A stretch of 21,097 nucleotides of DNA from Bacteroidota bacterium (GTDB taxonomy: Bacteria > Bacteroidota > Ignavibacteria > Ignavibacteriales > Ignavibacteriaceae), in contig JAUZPC010000010.1 of the NCBI GenBank assembly GCA_030706105.1, positions 1-21,097 of the forward strand. The letters are read 5' to 3'. The notes under the pieces were generated by a model. That model saw nothing but the letters and a program-made list of their open reading frames with translations. It was not told where the DNA came from and made no database searches. Positions 7,109-14,242 of this stretch are shown one piece after another. Each line of letters begins with the position of its first letter. Positions within the stretch are counted from its first letter, which is position 1. A program made the translations under genes and the position numbers.

Positions 7109-8710
7109 TTATTTTGCGTAACTTATTTTTCTTACTTCTCTTATAACCGTAACTTTAATTTGACCGGGATATTCCATTTCGCCTTCTATTTTAGCAGCAA
7201 TATCATGGGCAAGTTTATCAGCAACAGTATCGTTAATTTTATCCTGTTCCACAACTACTCTAATTTCTCGTCCGGCCTGAATCGCATATGTCTTAGCTAC
7301 TCCTTCAAAAGACTTAGCAAGTGTCTCTAAAGTTTCAAGACGTTTAACATATCCTTCCAAAGGTTCCCTTCTGGCGCCTGGACGTGCACCACTTATTGCA
7401 TCTGATGCCTGAACTAATGGAGCAATAGGGTGTTCCATTTCAATATCTTCATGGTGTGAACCAATTGCATTGGCTACAATAGGATGTTCCTTATATCTCT
7501 TTGCAAGTTCATAACCTAATAAAGCATGAGGACCTTCTACATCTTTATCAACTGTTTTACCGATATCATGAAGAAGTCCGGCCCTTTTAGCCATGTTCGT
7601 ATCAAGTCCGATCTCAGCAGCCATAATTCCGGTTAGATAAGCAACTTCAATTGAGTGCTGTAATAGATTCTGTCCATAACTGGAACGATACTTCATTTTT
7701 CCTATATGGCGAATCAATTCAGGATGCATGTTATGCAATCCTAATTGCATAACGGCATTTTCACCTTCTTTAATTAAATCTTCCTCTAATTCAGTTTTAA
7801 CTTTTTCAACTACTTCTTCAATTCTGGCAGGATGTATCCTACCGTCTGAAATAAGTCTCTCTAAAGAAACTCTGGCAACTTCCCTCCTGAATTGGTCAAA
7901 TGAAGATAAAATAACGGCCTCTGGAGTATCATCAACAATGACATCCACACCAGTAGCAGCTTCAAAGGCACGTATATTACGCCCCTCTTTACCAATAATT
8001 CTACCCTTCATTTCATCATTCTGAATTTGGACAACCGAAACAGTTGTTTCAATGGAATGATCAGCAGCAGTTCTCTGAATTGCCTGAACGATTATTTTTT
8101 GAGCATCTTTCTTAGCTTCAGCTTTTGCTTTGTCATGTATCTGCTTAATAATATGAGAAACATCTGCTTTAGCAGCATTAGTCATATTATCCATTAACAT
8201 TTTTTTAGCCTCATCAGAACTTAAGCCTGAAATTTTTTCCAGTTTAACGTTTTGTTCGGCTTCAAGTTTTTGAATTTCCACAGCTTTACTTTCAAGCACT
8301 TTCTTATGCTCAAAGTTATCTTTTTCAAGCTGCTTATTCTCTCTCTCTTTTTTAATTACAAGATCAAATTTCTTTTCTATGTTTTCTTCACGTGTGATCA
8401 GTTGTTTTTCAAGAACACCTAACTTTTGCCGTTTTTGATTAACTTCACCATCAAAATCAACTTTTTTCTTATACCATTCATCCTTCACTTCAAGAAGCTT
8501 TTCTCGTTTTGTATTATTAGCTTCTTTCTGTGCATCATTAATAATTTGCTTTGCCCTCTCAGTAGAATCGTCGACTAATTGCTTGGCTCTTTGCTCACCA
8601 TATGCCAAGCTCTTTTTGCCTAACCTCGAATTAAAAAACCATCCTAAATAGAAAAAAATTGCGACAAGTATAATCACAGTAATAATAAAGAGCTCAATAG
8701 CCATGTACAT
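7109..8710 (-). CDS. rny: Ribonuclease Y
   Basis: Endoribonuclease that initiates mRNA decay at the inner membrane. From ATG 8710 the protein has 533 residues, normal for RNase Y. It shows an N-terminal membrane helix (about 4-26), a long charged coiled coil to about 180, a KH domain with G236-R-I-I-G-K-E-G-R-N, and an HD phosphohydrolase domain with the metal motif H381-D-I-G-K and a later S-H-H-E-D. The start was chosen because GGGAG lies 8 nt upstream (8719-8723); a TTG at 8725 would put the ribosome site inside the gene, and a second ATG at 8704 is also possible. It follows the 6S-like RNA and ends at a strong terminator. The zapA-RNA-rny arrangement is one I recall from other Bacteroidota-type genomes. 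Confidence 0.97.
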   Translation of the reverse strand: MYMAIELFIITVIILVAIFFYLGWFFNSRLGKKSLAYGEQRAKQLVDDSTERAKQIINDAQKEANNTKREKLLEVKDEWYKKKVDFDGEVNQKRQKLGVLEKQLITREENIEKKFDLVIKKERENKQLEKDNFEHKKVLESKAVEIQKLEAEQNVKLEKISGLSSDEAKKMLMDNMTNAAKADVSHIIKQIHDKAKAEAKKDAQKIIVQAIQRTAADHSIETTVSVVQIQNDEMKGRIIGKEGRNIRAFEAATGVDVIVDDTPEAVILSSFDQFRREVARVSLERLISDGRIHPARIEEVVEKVKTELEEDLIKEGENAVMQLGLHNMHPELIRHIGKMKYRSSYGQNLLQHSIEVAYLTGIMAAEIGLDTNMAKRAGLLHDIGKTVDKDVEGPHALLGYELAKRYKEHPIVANAIGSHHEDIEMEHPIAPLVQASDAISGARPGARREPLEGYVKRLETLETLAKSFEGVAKTYAIQAGREIRVVVEQDKINDTVADKLAHDIAAKIEGEMEYPGQIKVTVIREVRKISYAK

Positions 8711-8736
8711 TATACTTACTCCCAAATATGTATATA

Positions 8737-8949
8737 AAAAACCGCACCGTCAGTACCGACTCATAATAAGGAAAAACCCTATTATATAGCACAGTGTGGG
8801 AACCCGCTCATCCGCTTTTTGCTTCCACTGTAGCACCCCTAAGGATACATTTTCCGGCGAACCGGAAATGAGGCCTGCAATAGACGACTGAAGTCAAGAA
8901 CCCAAATCTATCACATTAGTTTTTATTTTATGATTGACTGACAGTGCGG
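8737..8949 (-). ncRNA. ssrS: 6S RNA candidate
   Basis: The 230-nt gap between zapA and rny can form one long rod. Its ends pair: minus-strand CCGCACUGUCAGU (8949-8937) with ACUGACGGUGCGG (8754-8742), 13 bp including one G-U wobble that pairs only on the minus strand, followed by a U run (8741-8736). Further inward, UCAUAA (8761-8766) pairs with 8928-8933, AAAAAC with GUUUUU, and 8779-8789 with about 8905-8918. The middle is an open bubble with a local hairpin (about 8789-8833), and the tip is a stable hairpin at about 8857-8880 (CCGG-CGAA-CCGG). A ~210-nt rod with a central bubble is the hallmark of 6S RNA, which binds sigma-70 RNA polymerase, and 6S is often linked to zapA. The call rests on shape and position; I could not run a covariance model. 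Confidence 0.8.
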
Positions 8950-8955
8950 AAACTC

Positions 8956-9252
8956 TTAAGATGGATCTACAACAATGTTTGACTCATTCAATAGAAGCTT
9001 AATTTTTTTTACTTTTTCGCTTGCCTGATTAATAAATTGTTTTGATTTGTGCTTCTCTAAAAATAAATCATAAGCAATATTAAGACAAGCAATAATAGCT
9101 ATTGTTTGTGTAGACTGCCCGGGTAATTCATTTTTAGTTTCTTCCATTACAGTATCAACATAAGAAGCAAGCTCCTTAGCCACTTCTTCATCTTCAACTA
9201 ATAAGGCGTACTCTTTATCAAATATTTTTATTTTAAGCTTCTGTTGTTTCAT
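8956..9252 (-). CDS. zapA: Cell division protein ZapA
   Basis: A 98-residue protein with the ZapA layout: an N-terminal beta unit (K-I-K-I-F-D-K-E-Y-A-L-L-V-E-D-E-E), the V-A-K-E-L-A-S-Y-V-D-T-V-M helix, then the T-Q-T-I-A-I-I-A-C-L-N-I-A-Y-D-L-F helix and a C-terminal coiled coil (about 60-90). ZapA cross-links FtsZ filaments at the division ring. It lies 48 nt after the coiled-coil gene and ends only 6 nt before the 5' end of the 6S-like RNA, so that RNA is either processed from a zapA transcript or transcribed from a promoter inside zapA. Confidence 0.9.
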   Translation of the reverse strand: MKQQKLKIKIFDKEYALLVEDEEVAKELASYVDTVMEETKNELPGQSTQTIAIIACLNIAYDLFLEKHKSKQFINQASEKVKKIKLLLNESNIVVDPS

Positions 9253-9300
9253 TTATATTGTCTGTTTTACAATGTTTTAATCCATCATCAATCAAAATTT

Positions 9301-9612
9301 TTAAGAACTTAAATAGTTTTCTATCTTACCGATCATAAACTGAAGTTTTACCTTCAATTCTTCTTTCTCTCTAATATCTAATGAACTTAAAATCTTTTCC
9401 TCGTGCCCAAAATCAAATGACTGATTTTGCTCTTCATATAATGCTATTTTTTCAAGTAAAGATTCATTCTCTTTTTTTGTAGTCAATAACATTTCTTCTA
9501 ATGCTTTAACTTTTTCGGTATTTTCATAATACCCTGCCCTAAATTTTAGGACCTGAGCTTCCAGCGTTTGAAGTTCATTTAGCAAAATTTCATATTTAGA
9601 TACTTCAGGCAA
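9301..9612 (-). CDS. Small coiled-coil protein, possibly a ZapA partner (ZapB-like)
   Basis: A 103-residue acidic protein that is almost entirely helical, with heptad-like spacing over about 5-68 (E-I-L-L-N-E-L-Q-T-L-E-A-Q-V-L through E-N-E-S-L-L-E-K-I-A-L-Y-E-E-Q-N) and a second helix at 77-100. There is no catalytic motif, signal peptide or membrane segment. The start is TTG at 9612, supported by AGAGG 7 nt upstream inside the end of pheT; the next in-frame Met is at residue 41. It starts 3 nt after pheT and precedes zapA. The location suggests a role with ZapA at the division ring, by analogy with ZapB (itself a short coiled coil), but this is inference: I see no sequence identity that proves homology. 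Confidence 0.75.
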   Translation of the reverse strand: MPEVSKYEILLNELQTLEAQVLKFRAGYYENTEKVKALEEMLLTTKKENESLLEKIALYEEQNQSFDFGHEEKILSSLDIREKEELKVKLQFMIGKIENYLSS

Positions 9613-9615
9613 TTA

Positions 9616-12018
9616 TTAACCTCTTAAAGTTGCGTTGAATTTATTTATTATTTTCTGAATCAACTTATTAAAATCTTTTTCAACTTCATCTTCTCTAAGT
9701 GTTCTCTCTGTAGAATAATACTCTAAATTAATAGCAATACTTCTGTTATCCTTACCTAAACTATCACTTTCAAATAAATCAAATATCTCTGCTGATTTTA
9801 ATAACTTAGAACTTTCTTTATAAATATAATCAATTATTTCTTGATAATTAATACTTTTCTCAAAAATAAATGCAAAATCTCTCAATATTTTCGGAAACTT
9901 TGATGGTTCATTATAAGTTTTTTCGTCAGAATTTAGCTTCTTCATTTCGTCTAAATCAAACTCAAAACAGAACACATCCTGCTGAATATCAAACTTTTTC
10001 AACACTTCAGCACTAACTTTTCCGCCTATACCTAATATACTATTATTTTTTGTTTTTGTAAAATGATATTCAAATATACTATTTACAATATCCGGATATG
10101 AGGTAGTCAGTTGTGATGTGAGTCTCATTTTGCTGATAAGACAATCTACGCTTCCCTTCAAAGTATAAAAATCATTTGACCTTTCACTGCTATTCCAATT
10201 TTTACTTGCTTCTTTTCCTGTAATAGCAATTATTAACTTTGTCTTTTCTTCAAAATCTGAAAAACTGTTAATCTCACCCTCTGTCTTTTTATTAAAGACA
10301 TCACCTATTTCAAATACTTTAAGGTTTTTTTCACCGACCTTAATATTCTCATTTATTGTATGCAGCACTCCGGGGATTAAACTTGTCCTTAAAAATGCCA
10401 TATCCATGCTTTGAGGATTTTTGACCGGAATTTTAGTTCCAATAAGTGAAGCAATTTTATCACTTTGCAAAGGATTATTTATCATCTCATAAAATCCTAA
10501 GCCGGTTGCATAAGTTCTTAAAGTATCCACAAAAGATGAATCATCTCGTTTTTCTTCCAAAGTTACATTTATTTTGCTGATAACAGGAATATTATCATAG
10601 CCGTAAATTCTTGCAATTTCTTCAATTAAATCAATTTCTCTTTCAACATCGGGTCTAAAACCGGGAACTGAAACTGTTATGCCTGTTTCTGTTTCATTAA
10701 TAATTTTGAATTCCAATTTTTTCAGTATTGAAACGATCTCCTGAGCAGAGACTTCATATCCCAAAATTTTACTTACTCTTGCAAACCGTAAGCTTACTAT
10801 CTTGCGTTCCATTTTCGGTTCAAAACAATCAATAATGCCGCTTACAATTTTTCCGTTGCCTAATTCAGCCATTAGCTGAGCGGCTCTTTCCGCATTTACC
10901 TGTGTTTTCTCAAAATCGCAGCCGCGCTCAAATCTGTATGATGCTTCCGAGCTTAGGCCTAATACTTTAGAAGTTTTTCTTATGCTTGAAGGGTTAAAAT
11001 AAGCTGATTCAATTAAAACATTTTTAGTATCAGAATAGATTTCAGAGTTCTCACCGCCCATAACTCCCGCAATTGCAACCGGTTTTTCTGCATCGCAAAT
11101 CAGTAAAGAGTTTACAGGAAGCGCTCTTTCTTTAGAGTCCAAAGTAATAAATTTAGATTCTTCCTTTGTACTTTTTACAATTATCTTCTTGCCGCGTATT
11201 CTGTCCAGGTCAAATGAATGGAGAGGCTGGCCTGATTCAAACATAACATAATTTGTTATGTCAACAATATTATTTATTGGCCTTACCCCTATTTGAGTTA
11301 ATCTTTTCTTAAGCCATTCAGGAGATTCTTTAATTTCGATATCAGTAACAACTTTTGCAGTATATCTTGGACAGTTAACTGTATCCTCAACTTCAATATC
11401 AATATAATCTTCAATTTTTTTATCAGTTTCAGAAAGAAAGATCTCAGGATAATATAATTGTTTTTCAAATAACGCAGCAGCATCCCTTGCAACGCCTATA
11501 TGAGATAATGCGTCAGGTCTGTTTGGAGTAATACCTACTTCAAAAACGACATCATTAAGATTAAGAGCCTCAGCTATTGGTGTTCCTTCTACTAAGCTAC
11601 TATCCAATACTTTAATGCCGGAATGGTCTTCACTAAGCTCCAACTCAGCATCTGAACAAATCATACCGAAAGACTCAACACCACGGATTTTAGCTTTTGT
11701 GATTTTAAAATTACCATTCGGGATAATAGTACCAACGGGAGCAAAAATAATTTTTTGTCCTGCGGCCACATTGGGAGCTCCGCATACTACCTGCAACTCT
11801 TCATTACCGGTAGAAACAGTACATATCGAAAGATGATCTGAGTTAGGGTGATCCTTACGATCCTTAACATAAGCAACAATAAAGCCCTTATATTTTGCAG
11901 ATTCATCAAAAACATCTTCAATTTCCAGCCCTGCCATTGTTAGCTTGTGGGCAACTTCCTCAACTGTAAAAGTAGAGAGGTCAACATAATCTTTTAACCA
12001 ATTTAATGAGATTTTCAA
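9616..12018 (-). CDS. pheT: Phenylalanine--tRNA ligase beta subunit
   Basis: An 800-residue protein of usual length. The domains in order are: an N-terminal segment M-K-I-S-L-N-W-L-K-D-Y-V, an OB-fold tRNA-binding domain (about 40-150, with H-P-N-S-D-H-L and V-V-C-G-A-P-N-V), the B3/B4 editing domain (about 210-390, including T-P-N-R-P-D-A-L just before it and H-S-F-D-L-D-R), B5 (about 405-475, ending I-E-E-I-A-R-I-Y-G-Y-D), the catalytic-like core with its conserved N-P-L, and a C-terminal FDX-ACB anticodon-binding domain (about 708-800). With PheS it forms the (alpha-beta)2 enzyme that charges tRNA-Phe. The start is TTG at 12018 with GGAG 9 nt upstream. It lies 14 nt after pheS and 3 nt before the coiled-coil gene. 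Confidence 0.97.
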   Translation of the reverse strand: MKISLNWLKDYVDLSTFTVEEVAHKLTMAGLEIEDVFDESAKYKGFIVAYVKDRKDHPNSDHLSICTVSTGNEELQVVCGAPNVAAGQKIIFAPVGTIIPNGNFKITKAKIRGVESFGMICSDAELELSEDHSGIKVLDSSLVEGTPIAEALNLNDVVFEVGITPNRPDALSHIGVARDAAALFEKQLYYPEIFLSETDKKIEDYIDIEVEDTVNCPRYTAKVVTDIEIKESPEWLKKRLTQIGVRPINNIVDITNYVMFESGQPLHSFDLDRIRGKKIIVKSTKEESKFITLDSKERALPVNSLLICDAEKPVAIAGVMGGENSEIYSDTKNVLIESAYFNPSSIRKTSKVLGLSSEASYRFERGCDFEKTQVNAERAAQLMAELGNGKIVSGIIDCFEPKMERKIVSLRFARVSKILGYEVSAQEIVSILKKLEFKIINETETGITVSVPGFRPDVEREIDLIEEIARIYGYDNIPVISKINVTLEEKRDDSSFVDTLRTYATGLGFYEMINNPLQSDKIASLIGTKIPVKNPQSMDMAFLRTSLIPGVLHTINENIKVGEKNLKVFEIGDVFNKKTEGEINSFSDFEEKTKLIIAITGKEASKNWNSSERSNDFYTLKGSVDCLISKMRLTSQLTTSYPDIVNSIFEYHFTKTKNNSILGIGGKVSAEVLKKFDIQQDVFCFEFDLDEMKKLNSDEKTYNEPSKFPKILRDFAFIFEKSINYQEIIDYIYKESSKLLKSAEIFDLFESDSLGKDNRSIAINLEYYSTERTLREDEVEKDFNKLIQKIINKFNATLRG

Positions 12019-12032
12019 GATACTATACTCCG

Positions 12033-13049
12033 TTAAAACTGCTTTAAAAATCTAAAGTCATTTTCAAAAAATGCTCGTATATCTGTTATGCCGTATTTAA
12101 GCATGGCGGTACGTTCAATGCCCATACCGAAAGCATAACCGGAAACTTTTTCCGGATCGTAGTCAACAAAGCCAAATACGTTAGGATCAACCATTCCGCA
12201 GCCTAATATTTCAAGCCAGCCTGAATGTTTACATATTTTACATCCCTTCCCTTTGCAGATATAACAAGTTATATCCATTTCGGCACTGGGCTCAGTAAAA
12301 GGGAAAAAGCTTGGACGGAATCTGTATTTAAGATCGCTGCCATAAAATTGTTTAGCAAAAGAAACAAGCGTACCTTTTAACTCAGTAAAAGTAACATCTG
12401 TATCAACGTACAAACCTTCAACCTGATGAAACATACAATAACTTCTTGATGAAACAGCTTCGTTTCTGTAAACCCTGCCCGGCATAATAACCCGTACGGG
12501 AGGTTTATTGTTTTCCATTACCCTTATTTGTACGGGTGAAGTGTGCGTTCTTAGTAAAAAATCCTTGCTGATAAAAAATGTATCCTGCATATCTCTTGCA
12601 GGATGATCAGGAGCAAAATTCAGGGCACCGAAGTTATTATAATCAGATTCAAGTTCAGGGCCTTCATTAACAGAAAAGCCTAATCCTTTAAATATAGATT
12701 TAATTTCATCCAGAGTTTGGGTTAAGATATGTTTACTTCCAATTGCGTATTTGTTACCGGGTAGAGTGAGATCTATTTTAGGAAGTTTATTAGTATCAGT
12801 GGTTTCAAGTTTCGCTTTTAGATCAGAGAAAAGATTTGCTGCAACATTTCTAAGATCATTTAAGGATTTACCTATAAGAGGTTTTTCTTCTTTACTGACA
12901 TCTTTTAGTTGTTCAAAGAGGGCTGAGATTTGGCCGTTACGGCTAAGATATTTAATCCTTAAATCTTCTAACAACTGCAGTTTATCAACCGATTTCAATT
13001 CATTTTCAAAATTGACACGGATATTTTCAATTATTTTATTGTTGAGCAT
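12033..13049 (-). CDS. pheS: Phenylalanine--tRNA ligase alpha subunit
   Basis: A 338-residue catalytic subunit of phenylalanyl-tRNA synthetase. An N-terminal coiled coil (about 1-85) precedes the class II core: H-P-A-R-D-M-Q-D-T-F, L-L-R-T-H-T-S-P-V-Q, motif 2 P-G-R-V-Y-R-N-E...F-H-Q-V-E-G, S-A-E-M-D-I, and motif 3 G-M-G-I-E-R-T-A-M-L-K-Y-G. Between motifs 2 and 3 is a four-cysteine knuckle, C-x2-C-x4-C-x2-C followed by G-W-L-E-I-L-G-C-G-M-V. Such a knuckle occurs in many bacterial PheS proteins and could bind zinc. It begins just after the terminator that ends the thrS-rplT unit, so it depends on read-through or on a promoter near the terminator. I see no strong ribosome site. Confidence 0.97.
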   Translation of the reverse strand: MLNNKIIENIRVNFENELKSVDKLQLLEDLRIKYLSRNGQISALFEQLKDVSKEEKPLIGKSLNDLRNVAANLFSDLKAKLETTDTNKLPKIDLTLPGNKYAIGSKHILTQTLDEIKSIFKGLGFSVNEGPELESDYNNFGALNFAPDHPARDMQDTFFISKDFLLRTHTSPVQIRVMENNKPPVRVIMPGRVYRNEAVSSRSYCMFHQVEGLYVDTDVTFTELKGTLVSFAKQFYGSDLKYRFRPSFFPFTEPSAEMDITCYICKGKGCKICKHSGWLEILGCGMVDPNVFGFVDYDPEKVSGYAFGMGIERTAMLKYGITDIRAFFENDFRFLKQF

Positions 13050-13070
13050 AAGGCATGATTAAGAAAGATA

Positions 13071-13103
13071 AAAAACAAGCCCTCTTGTCCGAAGACAAGA
13101 GGG
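13071..13103 (-). terminator. Strong Rho-independent terminator between rplT and pheS
   Basis: Minus-strand CCCTCTTGTC-TTCG-GACAAGAGGG is a perfect 10-bp stem closed by a UUCG tetraloop (13080-13103), followed by CUUGUUUUUU. It lies 9 nt after the rplT stop and 30 nt before the pheS start. It either ends the thrS-infC-rpmI-rplT transcript or attenuates read-through into pheST. Confidence 0.92.
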
Positions 13104-13112
13104 TAATTTTAA

Positions 13113-13460
13113 TTAATTAGCAGAGAATTTTACTAATTCTGTAAAGGCAGCAGGATTTTCAACTGCTAAAGCGGCAAGAACTTTTCTGTTAATGTCAATT
13201 CCTTTAACGTCTAAGGAATGAATTAATCTTGAATAAGTGGTACCATTTAACCTTGCGCCGGCATTTATGCGGGCAATCCATAACTGTCTGTAAACTCTCT
13301 TTTTAAGCTTTCTGTCTCTATAAGAATGAAGTAAGCCTTTTTCTACATGGTTTTTCGCAACGGTATATACCTTGCTTCTGGAACCCCAGTATCCTTTTGC
13401 GAGTTTAAGAATCTTTTTCCGTCTTCTGTGAGAAGCAACTTTATTTTTTGAACGTGGCAT
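13113..13460 (-). CDS. rplT: 50S ribosomal protein L20
   Basis: A 115-residue basic protein matching L20 throughout: M-P-R-S-K-N-K-V-A-S-H-R-R-R-K-K-I-L-K-L-A-K-G-Y at the N-terminus, the Y-R-D-R-K-L-K-K-R-x-Y-R-Q-L-W-I-A-R-I-N-A centre and the L-N-G-T-T-Y-S-R-L-I globular domain. L20 nucleates early 23S rRNA folding and, in several bacteria, represses its own operon by binding the mRNA. It follows rpmI after 18 nt and is the last gene before the terminator. Confidence 0.98.
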   Translation of the reverse strand: MPRSKNKVASHRRRKKILKLAKGYWGSRSKVYTVAKNHVEKGLLHSYRDRKLKKRVYRQLWIARINAGARLNGTTYSRLIHSLDVKGIDINRKVLAALAVENPAAFTELVKFSAN

Positions 13461-13478
13461 TTTACTTAATCCTTTACA

Positions 13479-13670
13479 TTATTGAAGCATAATTTTAAGA
13501 CGTTTTGTATCCGATGGAGATACAATTATCTCTTGTCTTAATTTTCTTTTTCTTTTAGTGCTTTTTGAGGTAAGAATATGACTTTTATAGGCTTTCTGTC
13601 TTTTAAATTTGCCTGAAGCAGTTTTTCTAAAAGTCTTTCCTGCACCGCTATTTGTTTTCATTTTTGGCAT
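13479..13670 (-). CDS. rpmI: 50S ribosomal protein L35
   Basis: A 63-residue, very basic protein with the L35 signature: M-P-K-M-K-T-N-S-G-A-G-K-T-F-R-K-T-A-S-G-K-F-K-R at the N-terminus and H-I-L-T-S-K-S-T-K-R-K-R-K-L-R in the middle. It is a large-subunit protein. It lies 13 nt after infC and 18 nt before rplT, the order conserved in most bacteria. Confidence 0.97.
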   Translation of the reverse strand: MPKMKTNSGAGKTFRKTASGKFKRQKAYKSHILTSKSTKRKRKLRQEIIVSPSDTKRLKIMLQ

Positions 13671-13683
13671 ACTATGTCCTGGT

Positions 13684-14220
13684 TTATTTTAATTTTTTCA
13701 CTTTGGCTCTTGCAGGCACTAATATAACACTCATATTACGCCCTTCCATTTTAATTTCGCCTTCAACTTTTGCAAATTCTTCAGTCTTTTCAACAAACTT
13801 TTGAATTAAAGTTTTTCCCTGATCTTGATAAGCCATCTCGCGGCCCTTAAACATAACAACAACTTTAACTTTATTTCCATCATCTAAAAAATTCATTGCA
13901 TGTTTAACTTTAAACTCAAAATCATGCACGTCAGTGTTTGGGTGCAGTCTTATTTCCTTAAGAAGAGTAACCGTTTGGTTCTTACGTTGTACTTTATCTC
14001 TTTTTTGAATTTCATATTTAAACTTTCCAAAATCTATGATTTTGCAAACAGGCGGTTTAGCCTGCGGTGCTATTTCTACTAAATCAACACCTCTTTCATT
14101 GGCTAGTTTAATTGCTTCTCTTACTGAAAAAATACCTAATTGAGCTCCATCTATGTCTATAACTCTAATCTTAGGTGCTCTTATTTCTTCATTTATACGA
14201 ACTTCTTCTTTTTGGCTAAT
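13684..14220 (-). CDS. infC: Translation initiation factor IF-3, AUU start codon
   Basis: A 178-residue IF-3. Simple ORF calling would start at an internal GTG (13929) and lose the N-terminal half, but the frame stays open up to a TGA at 14233-14235. The upstream part reads V-R-I-N-E-E-I-R-A-P-K-I-R-V-I-D, L-G-I-F-S-V-R-E-A-I-K-L-A, L-V-E-I-A-P-Q-A-K-P-P-V-C-K-I-I-D-F-G-K-F-K-Y-E, which is the IF-3 N domain and linker; the C domain follows (E-I-R-L-H-P-N-T-D-V-H-D-F-E-F-K). No ATG, GTG or TTG lies in frame above the N domain. ATT at 14218-14220 has AGAGGT 5 nt upstream (14226-14231). An AUU start is known in E. coli infC, where IF-3 discriminates against it and so represses itself; the same control is likely here. 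It follows thrS after 22 nt. Confidence 0.95.
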   Translation of the reverse strand: MSQKEEVRINEEIRAPKIRVIDIDGAQLGIFSVREAIKLANERGVDLVEIAPQAKPPVCKIIDFGKFKYEIQKRDKVQRKNQTVTLLKEIRLHPNTDVHDFEFKVKHAMNFLDDGNKVKVVVMFKGREMAYQDQGKTLIQKFVEKTEEFAKVEGEIKMEGRNMSVILVPARAKVKKLK

Positions 14221-14242
14221 ATAAGACCTCTTTCAACTGTTT

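Noticed and set aside
8737..8949. tmRNA, RNase P RNA or SRP RNA in the zapA-rny gap
   Set aside because: No tRNA-like ends or tag frame, too short for RNase P RNA, and no SRP GNRA-tipped conserved hairpin.
12230..12300. Four-cysteine knuckle in PheS as a novel insertion
   Set aside because: A similar Cys knuckle occurs in many bacterial PheS proteins, so it is a family trait rather than a new feature.
13684..13929. An 81-residue protein starting at GTG 13929
   Set aside because: It is the C domain of IF-3; the N domain is intact upstream in the same frame.
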